Below are positions 12,701 through 23,745 of a stretch of DNA of 64,000 nt, in pieces. The first letter of the stretch is position 1; every line of letters begins with the position of its first letter. Source of the DNA: Austropuccinia psidii (lineage: Eukaryota; Basidiomycota; Pucciniomycetes; Pucciniales; Sphaerophragmiaceae); NCBI GenBank assembly GCA_023105745.1, contig JALGQZ010000019.1:6200001-6264000 (forward strand). Direction: 5' to 3'. The notes beneath the pieces were generated by a model, which was not told the origin of the DNA, did not search any database, and saw only the letters and a program-made list of their open reading frames with translations. The position numbers and the translations under genes were made by a program.

Positions 12701-13063
12701 GGTAGACATTAAACAGTTTGTTTATGTCTTGATCCAGAAAATCCCTGTCCCTTTTGCTGTGGTGTTGTTCTTCAAAGACTATATTAAGTCTTTTTTTGGT
12801 TTCTGCAGAGGCTTTTCTCAATTGAGCATGTCCTTCCTGAAGATTTTTAACAATTTTGTCCATGGAGGCTGTTAGTTTTTTTATCCTCTCATGGCTTGCT
12901 TCAAGTTCTGCAAACTGATTTTGAGCTTTCTCAGCATATTGGGACATTTGTAACCACAGTGCATCACTGTTCAAGTTACTCTCAGGTGTGACAACATTAT
13001 GTTCAATCTGAGTAGGGGTAATATTTCTATTAATGGGACTACTGATTCTAGAGTTATTTCCAA
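9773..13063 (-). pseudogene. B1 gag-pol (gag to RNase H; integrase lost)
   Basis: On the minus strand this holds: a coiled-coil and capsid region (12974-12138, with FSGTGEYDHMELIDYIDG); a CCHC knuckle CHNCGSTAHYANNC (about 11886-11930) followed by a stop; the protease motif IIDSGAHCS (D at 11531); reverse transcriptase (11415-10507, YIDD intact near 10520 but in a shifted frame); and RNase H to IAIQEY at 9773. There the frame runs into the A2 LTR. Integrase and chromodomain are missing, and only the last 11 codons survive at 217-252. Stops and at least two frameshifts (near 11430 and 10510) make it dead. Family and domain order are those of A1, but the sequence is clearly a different family. 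Confidence 0.88.
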
Positions 13064-14134
13064 CTACTTCTGGCTTTTGTGCACTTCTTTCACAAAATCC
13101 AACAGCTTGTGGATAATGAGGTCTGACTCTCTCTTCCTCTGGTTGAAGGAGGTATTTTTTTTGCCCTTGTTTCCTTGTCTTCTCCTGGAAACTTCCTGGA
13201 ATTGTGAAGAATGCTGACTCTTGGCCACTGATCTGCTGGTTTCTGAAAGGTGTGAAGCCACTGGAGAGCTGATTTGGCCTGCTCCTTGTGAGCCTGAAGG
13301 AATCTGAGTATGCCCTGTCTATGTCAGCTGTTCTTCTATAGCTTGTATAGTGGCTTTATTCTCCCTTATCCTGGTTGCCCTTGCCTCCAGGAGTCTGAAC
13401 TGCCTGGTAGGATTCCAACCTTTTGTGATTACCATAAGGTCCTTAAAGTCTATCTCTTTGAGACAGATCTTCTGGCAACTTGCTCCAAGTTCTTCCCAGT
13501 GAGATGCCAGGTTGAACCTCTTGTTGTCCATGCTCCATTGAAATAAATCTTTGAGAAGTTGGTGGAGCTGAAGAACTTGACCCATATCCTTCCAGTCCTC
13601 TGGTTTGAGGTTCCTGTTGAATTGGAGTGTGAATGGCAGGGCTGATATTATCTCCCTCATTGTTTTTCCATCCACCACTGTTTCCAAGGTGTCCTCTTCC
13701 AGGTATCCTGGTTCTGGACAATCCTTCTCTGTCCTCTGGCTGGTTCCTTTGGAAGGCAAGGTCTCTGAAGTATACAGGTGACATGTCAGTGTTTGCAAGA
13801 AGTCACAAAGTTTATGTTCTTAGGGTATTTACCTTTGACGGTGCCTTGTAAATATTTGTTGTCTGCTGATTTGGGCAATTTACCTTTAGAGGTTACAACT
13901 GGGTTAATTATAGTAATTTTCCCTGTACAAGCTGTTAAGGTTGGTTTACCTTGTGTTGAAGCCCAATTTTTGTGGATTTCTACTCTTCTGGGTGGCAATA
14001 GGTGTCCACTTCTTTGCTGTGATAAGGCCTTCACTGTGCCTCTTTCCTTTGCCTTTGCTGCCCTCTGGTTCTGAGGGTGTCACTGGTATGTTGGCCTGTG
14101 ACTGGGTCTCAAGTGGTATGAATTTATCTTCCAC
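13064..14134 (-). pseudogene. B1 ORF1, overprinted on the region upstream of gag
   Basis: The minus-strand frame runs from about 14134 through a probable intron (donor GTAAATACC near 13830, acceptor CTTCAG near 13770) to a stop at 13064-13066 after EVHKSQK. It contains the stretch LKPEDWKDMGQ, also seen as IKPEDWKDMDQ in B2. One in-frame stop lies at 13319. The gag-pol frame is also open opposite part of it (13784-13443), so two frames overlap here as in A1 and F. The protein is hydrophilic, with no recognised domain. Confidence 0.6.
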
Positions 14135-14735
14135 TGAATCAAACAGGAAAAGAGGGATTAATTTCAGTTAAGACTTCTTAAGATGCTTTTTGCATGTCTA
14201 AGAATGGCCTCCGGGCTTGTATATTACTGCAATATGCCCTTGTATAATGACAATGTAATTGAATTAACAATTTCACGTCAGAAATACAGCTTACAGATAT
14301 TTGTTATACTGTTTGTATACCAATATCTCACAGAATAACTTGTAATTAGCAAGTATAAACTGATAAAAGTGGTATGTAAGAGGGTAATTGAATTAACAAT
14401 ATGCCCAACCATGCCCCAACTGTTGGTTTTACAGTAAGAGGTGTCTTTATTTAATTCAAAAAAAAGAACTGTATTAGTGGCTTAAAGCGAATTTATATGT
14501 AAAACATGCCAAAAATAAAGGTCCTGTGGTTATTAGCCACGTGACAGGTACTCTTATAATATGAGTATAAAATGGGGTGTTCACCAATTAATACAGAAAA
14601 ATATATGATATATATGTATTTTTAAGAAAAAATATGCCTGAAAACATAAAACAAAATGTCAGAAATAGAGAAAATAAGAGGAAAGACTTACCTTTAAGGT
14701 CCAAAATGGGTTGAAACATGGCCAGGCCCCCAAAA
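14135..14735 (-). other. B1 leader with putative PBS and intron
   Basis: The putative primer-binding site is at 14720-14735 (minus strand TTTTGGGGGCCTGGCC), directly inside the 5' LTR. Just downstream, AAAGGTAAGTC (near 14690) is a good splice donor. The rest is AT-rich with no protein signal. Confidence 0.55.
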
Positions 14736-16167
14736 TGTCAATTTGAGTCTATGTAGAAGTAGTAATTAGGCTATTTACAGCTTTAACTGTGACTGTGACA
14801 CATGATAAAATATTTAGAATAAGGTTATTGATAGAGAATAAAGATTTATAATAAAATTTGAAGGGTTTTACTATTATAAAATAGTGGTGGTGAGCGCTGT
14901 GGAAAGCCCTGGGGTGCAGCTTTACCTGTTGGATGAAAATAATAAAGACTACAATAATTAAGATTTATAATTATACCTGGGTATTTTCCAAGAGTATAAC
15001 TGTCTTTGACAGTTGTACTACATAGGTATTTAAGAGCAGGATGTGGAAAGCTTTTCTGGCTGTGAAAAGCCTCCTTTTTATCCTGAAATGGGGTGAAAAG
15101 GTGGCTAGACCTTTCCACATAGAGGAAGTCAGGAATTTTCTCTCTCTAGGACAGGCTTGTGGTTTTCAAAAGGCCTGTATAGCCTGTATTGGGCTCAGAC
15201 GTTGTTTTGAAACCACATCTGGGCGGTTTTCACCAATACAGGGTGAAGATTTTCATCTGGGGACCACATAGCCTTCTTCTGATGTGTATGACGCATAGAA
15301 TGCTGTACAGAAACTGTATGGGACCCCAATATCGACTGACCTATGAGTTATTGAAGTATAAACATGCTTCTTTGTCAGTTTGACACCTCGAACTCATGGT
15401 TATGGGATATTATCCCATGGTAAGGCTGTATTGGCCAAAGTGGGGGATTTTGACCTTAAAACAGCCATAGTTTTCTCAGCTCTTAAGATTTCAACCTCAA
15501 AATTGGTTCAGTGTGTATCCCTGTATGTGTTCTACACAATGGTACCTTATTTTATATGGGTATCATTTAATATGGAAAAGTTATCCCATGTACAAGATAT
15601 TTTGTACATATGCGTGTTTTAGGCAAAAGCTGTATTGGGATTGTTTGCCCCATAACCTTTGTTCTAGTTGAGATATGTGGAAATGGATGACACCATCAGA
15701 TAGCCCTGTTTTTTTATTTCCAAAAAGACCCCACTTTAGGTATCTCACACTGAAACTGTAGAAGTTAGATGGGAGGTGAATGTTTTGTTCACCCTTATTT
15801 GGCCTGAATTTGACCATAACTTCTGTAATACTGGTGCCAGCTCAGTTTGGTGTGTACCATTGGATAGCCCTGGCTTAGAGCTTCATTCTGCATACCCATT
15901 TGATTGGGTTAGGCCTCTGTATTTCAGATGAGAGGTGAAAATTAAGGTTTATTCTCAGCAACAACTTTGAGCAGGAATAACTTTGTTATTCTTTGTCCTA
16001 TGATGATGGGACTTGTATATTTGGAAAGGGGTTATTTTCCTCTTTCGTTTGATAACTTTTGAGCTGATTTGGCTCAGCCCCATGTTTTGGTGGTATTTTG
16101 GCTGTACCATTGGTTTATGGTATTTGGCTGTCATGCTTGTGCTCTGGTTTTGAGTCACAGGCTGACA
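14736..16167 (-). mobile_element. B1 element 5' LTR (1432 bp)
   Basis: Bounded by TGTCA and TGACA. Homologous over its full length to 25822-27237 and 44447-45884. Orientation is fixed by the primer-binding site on its left (minus-strand 3') side. The flank GTAAC at 16168-16172 is the right target-site duplication candidate; its left partner lies outside the window. Confidence 0.92.
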
Positions 16168-16533
16168 GTAACTTTGATACTCTTCAAGAACTCATGGAAA
16201 TTACCCTGGAATTAGATACCAGATACCATGAGAGACAGAAAGAGAAGCGTAGTCATTAAGAAAAGAAGCTTCCTGTCAGTGGATCCAACCCTTCAAGGCC
16301 TCCCCAAGACTCATCTTCAAAAAGGCCTCACCATAAGAAGGATAAGAAGGGCAAGCCCCATTCTGCTCTCCTCAATAAGGAAAATAAATTAATTGGTTCT
16401 GAAAAGTAGAGGAGAATCAAAGAAGGGTTATTTACTTATTGTCGCAGAAAGCACCCAATCAAGAAATGCTTCAAGAGACCTCAGAACAAGCCTGGGTCAT
16501 CAAGAGGCTTCCCTAGAAAGCAGGGAAAAGCCT
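16168..16533 (+). pseudogene. C element gag C-terminus
   Basis: It continues a gag frame interrupted by the B1 insertion: TLELDTRYHERQKEK, then a Lys/Ser-rich linker and a damaged knuckle, ending in RKQGKA. It matches the end of D gag (39044-39420, minus) almost residue for residue, with several stops. The first half of gag and the 5' LTR of C lie left of the window. Confidence 0.8.
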
Positions 16534-19500
16534 GATTGGGGATCATGATATTTTCAATGGTTCTCACTTATTTTCTTCAAGAGCACAATTGTGCACTCTG
16601 AATACTAGTTTCAAGAAATCTTTAAATTTTCTTATTTTCTCTTTCTCTGATATTTCTTATAGTATTCTCATTGATTCTGGTGCTACAAACTCTTTTATTG
16701 AAAAGAATTTTGTTCTCAAGTACTCATTGACTATTTCAGAGCTCCCTGAAAAGATCCCTCTTTTCATTCTGGATTCAAATGAATCCCCTGCCTTGTTCTC
16801 CACCCACTGCACCAAGTGGGTAGTTGACTTTCCTTCCTTCCTAACCTTAAATTGGACTTTTTTATCATAGATTCACCCAAAGAAGAAGAGCTGATATTGG
16901 GCTATGATTTCCTCTACCATTTTAATCCCATTATTGTTTTGAAAAATGGATTGATCACCTATTATTCTAGTCATAAGGCTTCTAGTTATATCAAATCTTC
17001 TGCTAGTAATTTCTTGGCCACTGCTGTCAGCAGTGTTGCTCTGGTTGGTGAACTCAAGACACCTTCCCTTCCTTCTTCTGTCCATATCCCTTCCATCATT
17101 CCATCTCAGTCATTTCTCTTCCAAGGGGATATGGACCTTCCTCCCTTATCTTTTCATGCCTCCCTGGAGGAGAAGTGGGGTGAGGAGGGAGATCCAGAAG
17201 AAATTGAAACTGTGTTGAAGGTAGTCCTTCCTGCTTATCACCAATATTTGGATGTATTCTCCAAGGTGAAATCAGAGAAACTTCCTCCCCACCATGCCTG
17301 TGATCACGGTATTGAATTGGAGGGTCTTCTACCTCCAGTTGGTGTTATCTACTCATTATCAAACCAAGATTCAGTAACACTGCAGGCCTACATTTCAGAG
17401 AATGTAGGGAAAGGTTTCATAAGTCCAAGCTCCTCTTCAACAGGAGCACCTGTCCTTTTTGTTAAGAAAAAGGATGGAGTTCTTTGTTTGTGTGCTGACT
17501 ACTGCAAGTTCAATGCTGTCACTAGGAAGAACAGGTATTCTGTTCCTCCTATGAACCAGCTTCTTACCGTATTCAAAGGTTCCACTATCTTCTCCAAGAT
17601 AGATCTGTGTGGTGCATATAATTTCCTGAGAATCAAAGAGGTGGATGAGCACTTAACTGCCTTCAGAACCAAATATGGTAGTTATGAGCATTTGGCCTTG
17701 CCAATGCTCCAGCTTCTTTCCACAATCTTGTGAATGACATATTTGCAGATTTCTTGGATTTTTTTGTTATAGTTTATTTAGATTATATTATGGTCTTTTC
17801 CAGTTCTGGGGAGCAACATGTCAAAAATTTGGCCTCTGTCCTCCATAGACTGAGAGACAATAATTTGTTTGCCAAAGTCTCAAAGTGTGTAATCCATGCC
17901 TCAAGTGTGGAATACTTGGGCTATGTTGTTACAAGTGATGGCCTCAAGATGGATTCTTCAAAAGTTCAGCAAATCCTCATTTGGCCTTGGCCAAAGAACA
18001 TCAAAGCTCTTCAATCTTTTCTTGGCTTTGCCAATTGTTATTGTTGTTTCATCAAAAATTACTCCAGAAAAATCACTGCTCTCACTTCCCTTCTCAAAAA
18101 AGGTTCTCCTTTTATCTTCAATGAGGAAGCTCTTAGTCAGTTTCAAATACTCAAAGAAGCATTCACCACTGCTCCTATCCTTTCCCATTTCAATCATTCT
18201 CTACCACCTTTTGTAGAGACTGATGCTTCTTATTATGTCTTGGGTGCTGTACTGAGTCAGTTGAATGACTCAGGAAAGCATCCCATTGAATTTGATAGTC
18301 GCAAGCTTCTCCCAGCTGATCTGAATTATGAAATTCATGACAAGCAACTCCTTTGCATAGTTGGGGCTGTCAAGTGCTGGAGAGTGTTTCTTCTTTCTCT
18401 TTCCAATTCTTCTGAGGTCTTGACGTACTGCTATTCTCTTCAGTTTTTTTTTCTTCCAAAGTTCTTACTTGTTGTCAAGCCTATTGGGCTGAATTTCTCT
18501 CTAATTTTCATTTCACTATCACTTGCTTCCCAGGAAGGCTGGCCACTTTACCATATTCCTTGTCATGTCGGGACAACATGAACTGAGAGAGGGGGGTGGG
18601 CTTCATCAGCAAGAATCCCCAGAATTTTTATCAAGTAATCAAGCAAGATGCAATTCAAGAGTCAATATTCTTCTCAATCAAAGTGGAAATATTCTCAGAT
18701 TTAGTTGACAGGATTCAAAAAGAAGTATTGAAAGACAGATACTATAAAGAAATACTCAAGCAACTAGCAAGAGGTGAATCAGTTACAGATTATTCTCTTG
18801 AACCTCAAGCCAAGGTATTATAATTCAAAGATAGAGTGGTTAAACCAAGAAATGAAGAAATCCAACTCAATATTATTCAAAAGCATCATGACTCACAATT
18901 GACTGGCCATCCTGGCCAGGAGAAGACCCTCAAGCTCATAAAGAGGGACTTTTATTGGGCTGGCATGAATCAATTAATTAAGGACTATGTGTCCTCATGT
19001 AAGCAATTTTCAAGAAACAAGAACATTCAACATAAGAAGTTTGGATTACTCAAGCCTCTTCAAATTCCAGTGGGTCCTTGGAATTCTTTATCAATAGACT
19101 TTATCACTCAATTGCCCTTGTCAAACAACTTTGATGCAATTCTAGTAGTTGTGGACAGGTTCTCAAAAATGGCAATCTTCATTCCAGCTTATGGAACAAT
19201 TACTGCTCTAAATGTAGCTCAAATCTTTATAAGACATGTCTTTTCCAAATGTGGCCTTCAAGTCAGTATTGTCAGTGATAGAGGATCTTCATTTGTTTCA
19301 TCATTCTGGACCAATTTATGTCAGAAGCTCAAGATATCAAGAGATCTTTCAGCTGATTTTCATCCTGAAACAGATGGATAGACAGAGAGGGTAAATCAGA
19401 TTCTAGAAAGGTATCTTTGGATGTATGTCAGTTACCATCAAGATGACTGGAACACCTGGCTCCCTCTAGCTGAATCTCTCTACAATAATGCAGAACATTC

Positions 19501-20161
19501 ATCAACAAAGGAATCCCCTTTTTTTACCATTTATGGAAGAAATCCCAGCTTTGACTCAATCCAGATTTCTCAAGACTCACCTGCTGAAAATTTATCAACA
19601 AAAATCCAATCGGTACAGCAAGTTGTCAAAGAAGAATTAGGGTCAGCAATAAGGAGATTCAAGAAGTATTCAGATAGAAATAGGTCAATTCCACCTGATT
19701 TCCAGCCTGGGGACAAAGTATGGCTATCTTTCAAGAACATCAAAACTACAACACCCACCAAGAAACTTTCATAAAGATGGCTGGGACCCTTTGAAGTAAT
19801 TAAAAAAATTGGAAGTCATGCATATCACCTCAAGTTGCCTTTGCAATGGAAGTCAGTTCACCCTGTATTCCATGTGTAATTACTAGAGCCAGTCAAGCAG
19901 TCAAGCACCCCAAATCATAATCAATTGCCACCACCACCAGTTCTAGTGGAGGAGCAAGAAGAATGGGAAGTGGCTCAGGTTCTGGACTCAAAACTCAAGA
20001 GAGGTACATTATTGTATCTTGTAGAGTGGAAAGGATTCAGTTAAGACCTAGAAAGAACAGCTTGGGAACCAGCTTCCAACCTTACCAAATCACCAGACCT
20101 TGTCAAGTATTTCCATTATTTGTATCCAGACAAGCCTGGCCCAGTTACCTCAAGGTTTTGA
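16534..20161 (+). pseudogene. C element pol (protease to chromodomain), degenerate
   Basis: Domain order: protease LIDSGATNSF (D at 16673); reverse transcriptase (about 17280-18000); RNase H (about 18200-18540, badly damaged); integrase (HHCC region from about 18880, DDE region to HPETDG near 19370, then a stop); chromodomain (EEWEVAQVLDSKLKR, about 19955-20140); stop at 20159-20161. Catalytic losses are visible. The RT box reads YLDY instead of YLDD at 17775-17786. The integrase zinc finger reads CKQF instead of CKQC. A small deletion near 17700 removes the MPFG box. It is the sister of D pol and is an old, inactive copy. Confidence 0.88.
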
Positions 20162-20163
20162 AT

Positions 20164-20588
20164 TTATGGTGCTTGGTGGGGAGAAGAGGTTATGAAAGTA
20201 AGTTCCTCTCCTGGCATGCACCTTTGAGGGGGTATTCTACCCAAATGTTGTTTTAAGCATCACCTTGGCCACTTTGTGATCACTTTCCAATTCTTTGAAC
20301 AGATTCAGAAGGCCTTGCAACATCAATACCCTCAAATTTGGACCTTTCATCAAGATATGGCCAAATTCCTTCTTTCTTTTTTCTCTTTTCTTTTTCTATT
20401 CTTTTCCAACTTATTCCAATCATATTCATTCAAGACATTCATTACATTAAAGTCAATTATGGAAAATCTACCTGTTTATGGTGCTTTGTGGGGAGTGGAA
20501 GTTATGAAAGTAAGTTCCATCTCCTGGTATGCATCCCTGAGGGTTCTACTTCTTGTAAAACATCCCCTTGGCCACTCTGTGAGCATCA
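20164..20588 (+). repeat. C element 3' untranslated tandem repeat
   Basis: Two direct copies of a ~115-bp module, at 20164-20285 and 20475-20588. Each runs from TTATGGTGCTT through GAAAGTAAGTTCC and CTCCTGG to CCTTGGCCACT. The same paired module follows the pol stop in D. Each copy contains a splice-donor-like GTAAGT. Confidence 0.7.
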
Positions 20589-20848
20589 AATGCTTGGTTT
20601 TCATATTTCGGACAATTATTGGCGAAAAATCAAGCAACTCACCAGAAGAAGGACAGCCTCAGGAATTTCTCTACTCTCTTTTTCTCCCATTTTCTTTATT
20701 TTCTTTACTTGTATATTTCTTTTTTAAAGAGCAGCAGCATCCCCTCCCAAATCATGTATTGGGAGGTTCCAATTATTATTATTTTTTATTTTAGTAGCTA
20801 TAAGGGTGGGGATAGAAGTCAAACCAAACACAAACAAGGGAAAGGAAA

Positions 20849-22075
20849 CTAGTTATCTCTACCCAAGTAGTCAAAACTTTTCTGTAAATCATTAATCAAC
20901 TAATCTTCATACCAGGCAAATTTGGCAGCCATCTCCTGAGAAGCAGTCCCTGGAATAGTCCTATCATTAGCATGCATAATCACCTCCCTAATATTTCTAT
21001 CAACCCTCCTAAATAGCCTGGCCACAGCATCCTGATTATTACTTGCCATATTTGGATCTTCTCTGGTAACTCAGATAGGCCATTTATCCCTATGCTAAAA
21101 CATTTGAGTGGCAGGGAACAGAAAAGGAGAAAGTTCTTCTCTTTTTCTACTGGTACTGGCCACAGGCTGGAGTTGTTGTGAGGTGACTATGGGTGAGTTC
21201 CTGGACTGTTAGATGGGGGATGGTCTTACTGCTGGATTCAAGGCAGGCCTGGTGTGGGAAGAGTGTGGTGAAGCAGGAGGAATGTAAGTAGGAATGGTAG
21301 AAAAAGTGGGTTGGAAAGTTCTGGGGGTACTGGGGATGACTTGACTTTGGAATCTCTTGGCAGAAGGCTGAGAAGGGTAATTATTGGATGGATGACCAGC
21401 AGAATTAGGAACCACCTCAGCTTCTTGACCATCCAACTCATCACTACCTTCAGCATCCAGCTCAGGTGGGGAATCGGCAATTCATCTTATTCTTTTCACT
21501 ATGCCTTCAGTATTGATCCTAGAAATTGGGACTCTTGAGCTGGAGTATATTGGCCTACCACCAACTGGGATTGGCCCTCCAACATTAGTCCTCCTGGCAA
21601 CATCCCTCTGCCTAGAACCAGTCACTGAATCAAGATATCAGCATCCATTTCAAGCAAGAAAATCATTTCACTCACAAGAATAATACCCTGAAGTACCATA
21701 AAGAGTAGGGGCCTCAGAAACTGGTATCTCTTTTCCAAAAGGCCCATCTATCTTACTCCACAAGTACCTCCTGACGTTTGAAGCTTGCTTCCCAGTACGG
21801 CGGCATGGCTTCTTCCCAATAAAGCATTAGTGGCATTTTGAAGATCTGGGATTGTAATGTTCAAAACAATCCTTTCCCTTTGCCAAACATTCAGTAAAAG
21901 AAGGATCAATAACTTCAACTGCCTTGTAACCGTCATACGTTTGGGTGGGATCAAAATGACCAGAAGAAGCCATTGATGGCGAAGAAAATTGATTGAGAAT
22001 TCCAGAACCATGAAGGACAGACGGTGGTGGCGCAGAAGGGGAAGATTCAATGAGTTGAGTCAGTTTGGAACTCAT
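20849..22075 (-). pseudogene. Antisense zinc-cluster gene inside C (rust multicopy family)
   Basis: On the strand opposite to C pol, a ~390-codon gene starts MSSKLTQL at 22075 and ends LGRDN at 20849. Near its N-terminus a Cys array (ECLAKGKDC, then KCHYCF with the stop replacing Y, then GKKPC) fits CX2CX6CX10CX2CX5C, the spacing of a fungal Zn2Cys6 cluster. The first Cys is changed to Phe here. A 51-bp intron (21625-21675; GTGAGTG to TTCAG on the minus strand) joins YYSCE-type coding to TGSRQRDVA. The rest is Pro/Ser-rich, with a conserved tail AAKFAWYED...LIND. In-frame stops (21827-21829, near 21470, 21209 and others) kill this copy. I know the family as a high-copy rust protein of unknown role. 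Position between pol and the 3' LTR suggests cargo of C. Confidence 0.72.
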
Positions 22076-22983
22076 TACTAAGGAGTATGCAAGCAGAAGA
22101 TTCAAGGAGTAAAATTAAATCACTTCAAGTCTGAAGAAAATGACCTCAAGGAAGTGGGGGCCATAACTCAATGATGGCCCCCCCTCAAAGTCCTTAAGGT
22201 GGGGATTCCATGTCTCTTTTGGACTGAAGTCACAACCTAGGACCTCCCCAGCAACTTTGGGGAGGTCAGAATCTTTATGGTCCTGGACCCTTCTAATGGG
22301 CCCAGGCCATGTAGGTGATCAATTGGGCCATGGGACCCCTGAAGCCCCAGAAACTTGGGCTCAGGGGTCATCTTTGGTCTTGGAGGTCTCAAATAGACCC
22401 CATGGACCACAGACCATAGGACCCCAAAATCAACCCAAGACCAATTTGGGCCAAAAAAGGTCAAAACTCACTATAGAAAGGGCCATGACCCAAAATCAAT
22501 GGTAGGGCCAATTGGGCCCAAAACCACATTTTAAGGCATTTTCAGGGACAATGGGGACAAGACCCCCTTTTTGAAGGGATACCAATCAGGGCAAGAAGGG
22601 CCAGAACATCAATTTGGCCCATTGACAATGAGGTATATGAACATATACTCATTGGCCATCAAATTTGGAGCAGAAGAGCTCTATGGCACTCATTTTGGGA
22701 TACAACCCAAAGGCCATTCTTTGAAAGGAAGGAAAGGACTTAATCCAAAGAAGAAGCATATTTCAAAGCTGAAAGCACTTGCTCAAGCTAGAAGAAGGGT
22801 GAAGATAATTCAAATCAAGTATTACAGTGAATAAATGAAGAGGGAATTTTCAGGATAATGGTCAAGAGGAAATTATAATTAAAAAGAAAATTTTTGAAAA
22901 AAATGGGGGGATATTGAGATTCCACTCAACAGTGGCATGGTATTATGGTGTTCAGGAGCCCACCAGCTTCAAGATGGGGATAC
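22076..22983 (+). other. C element GGCC-rich segment and polypurine tract
   Basis: 22178-22640 is rich in GGGCC, TTGGGCC and AATTGGGCC words, like the D LTR near 33990-34560. It lies upstream of the antisense gene and may include its promoter. The segment ends in CAAGATGGGGATAC (22970-22983), the C polypurine tract, matching the D tract at 34589-34603. Reading frames here (22257-22505, for example) look like by-products of the repeated words. Confidence 0.55.
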
Positions 22984-23745
22984 TGTAACAACCACTAATC
23001 AGGGGTAGGGGTATTCATATTTACACCCACTCAAACACCTCAAACTAGCAAATACACTGTGTGTATCAGCATTCAGTTTCAGCAATCTTCTTTGCTGAAA
23101 CATGCATACAGTCTGGTTCATCAATACAGCCTGTCAATACTTGTACAGGTTGGAATTACCCAACACAGTTTGGATACACCATCCCCAAACTGTATGATCA
23201 CTTGAGACCACCACTTCTCTTGTACAGATCCTGTACAGCAGTACAGGACCTGTATTGGCCTGACTCAATTAAATCATCAAATCTTCTCACGAAAATTCTC
23301 TGTCTGGATGAGGGCTGGTGATTCTCACATATACCAGCCCCTTTTTCTCCCCCTGGGGACTTTTCCTCATTTAATTAATATAGTATATTCATTATTTTAT
23401 AATTACTCTTATCCTTATTTGGGGTATTATAATTATTTGATTTTAAGTTAGTCTTATCCTTTTTCTTTCTTTGCTGGTACAGTATGAGCCAGGTTGCCAT
23501 ATCCTTATTAACCCTTCTCTTTCCATTCTGACAGGTTGAAACAGTGGACTTGGACTTGTTTGTGGTTGGCTCTTTTATTCTTACTCTTATTATTTGTTGC
23601 TGCTTTTCTTATACTCTTTTATTTAGTAATTCATCTCTTAACACTCTTCAGTGTACTCTTTTCTTACCATATCCTGAGCCCTCCATAAGTAAGTCCCAGT
23701 TTACTGAGTGCCAGGCCCTCTTCACTTAGAAAAGCCCCTGTGAAA
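22984..23745 (+). mobile_element. C element 3' LTR (~760 bp)
   Basis: Starts TGTAACAACCACTAA and ends near AAAAGCCCCTGTGAAA. Both ends match the D LTR (TGTCACAACCACAAG and AAGAGCCCCTGTGACA), as does the interior CTGGGGACTTTT. It is less than half the D length because it lacks the GGCC-rich block. The last bases have decayed from TGACA. Confidence 0.78.
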
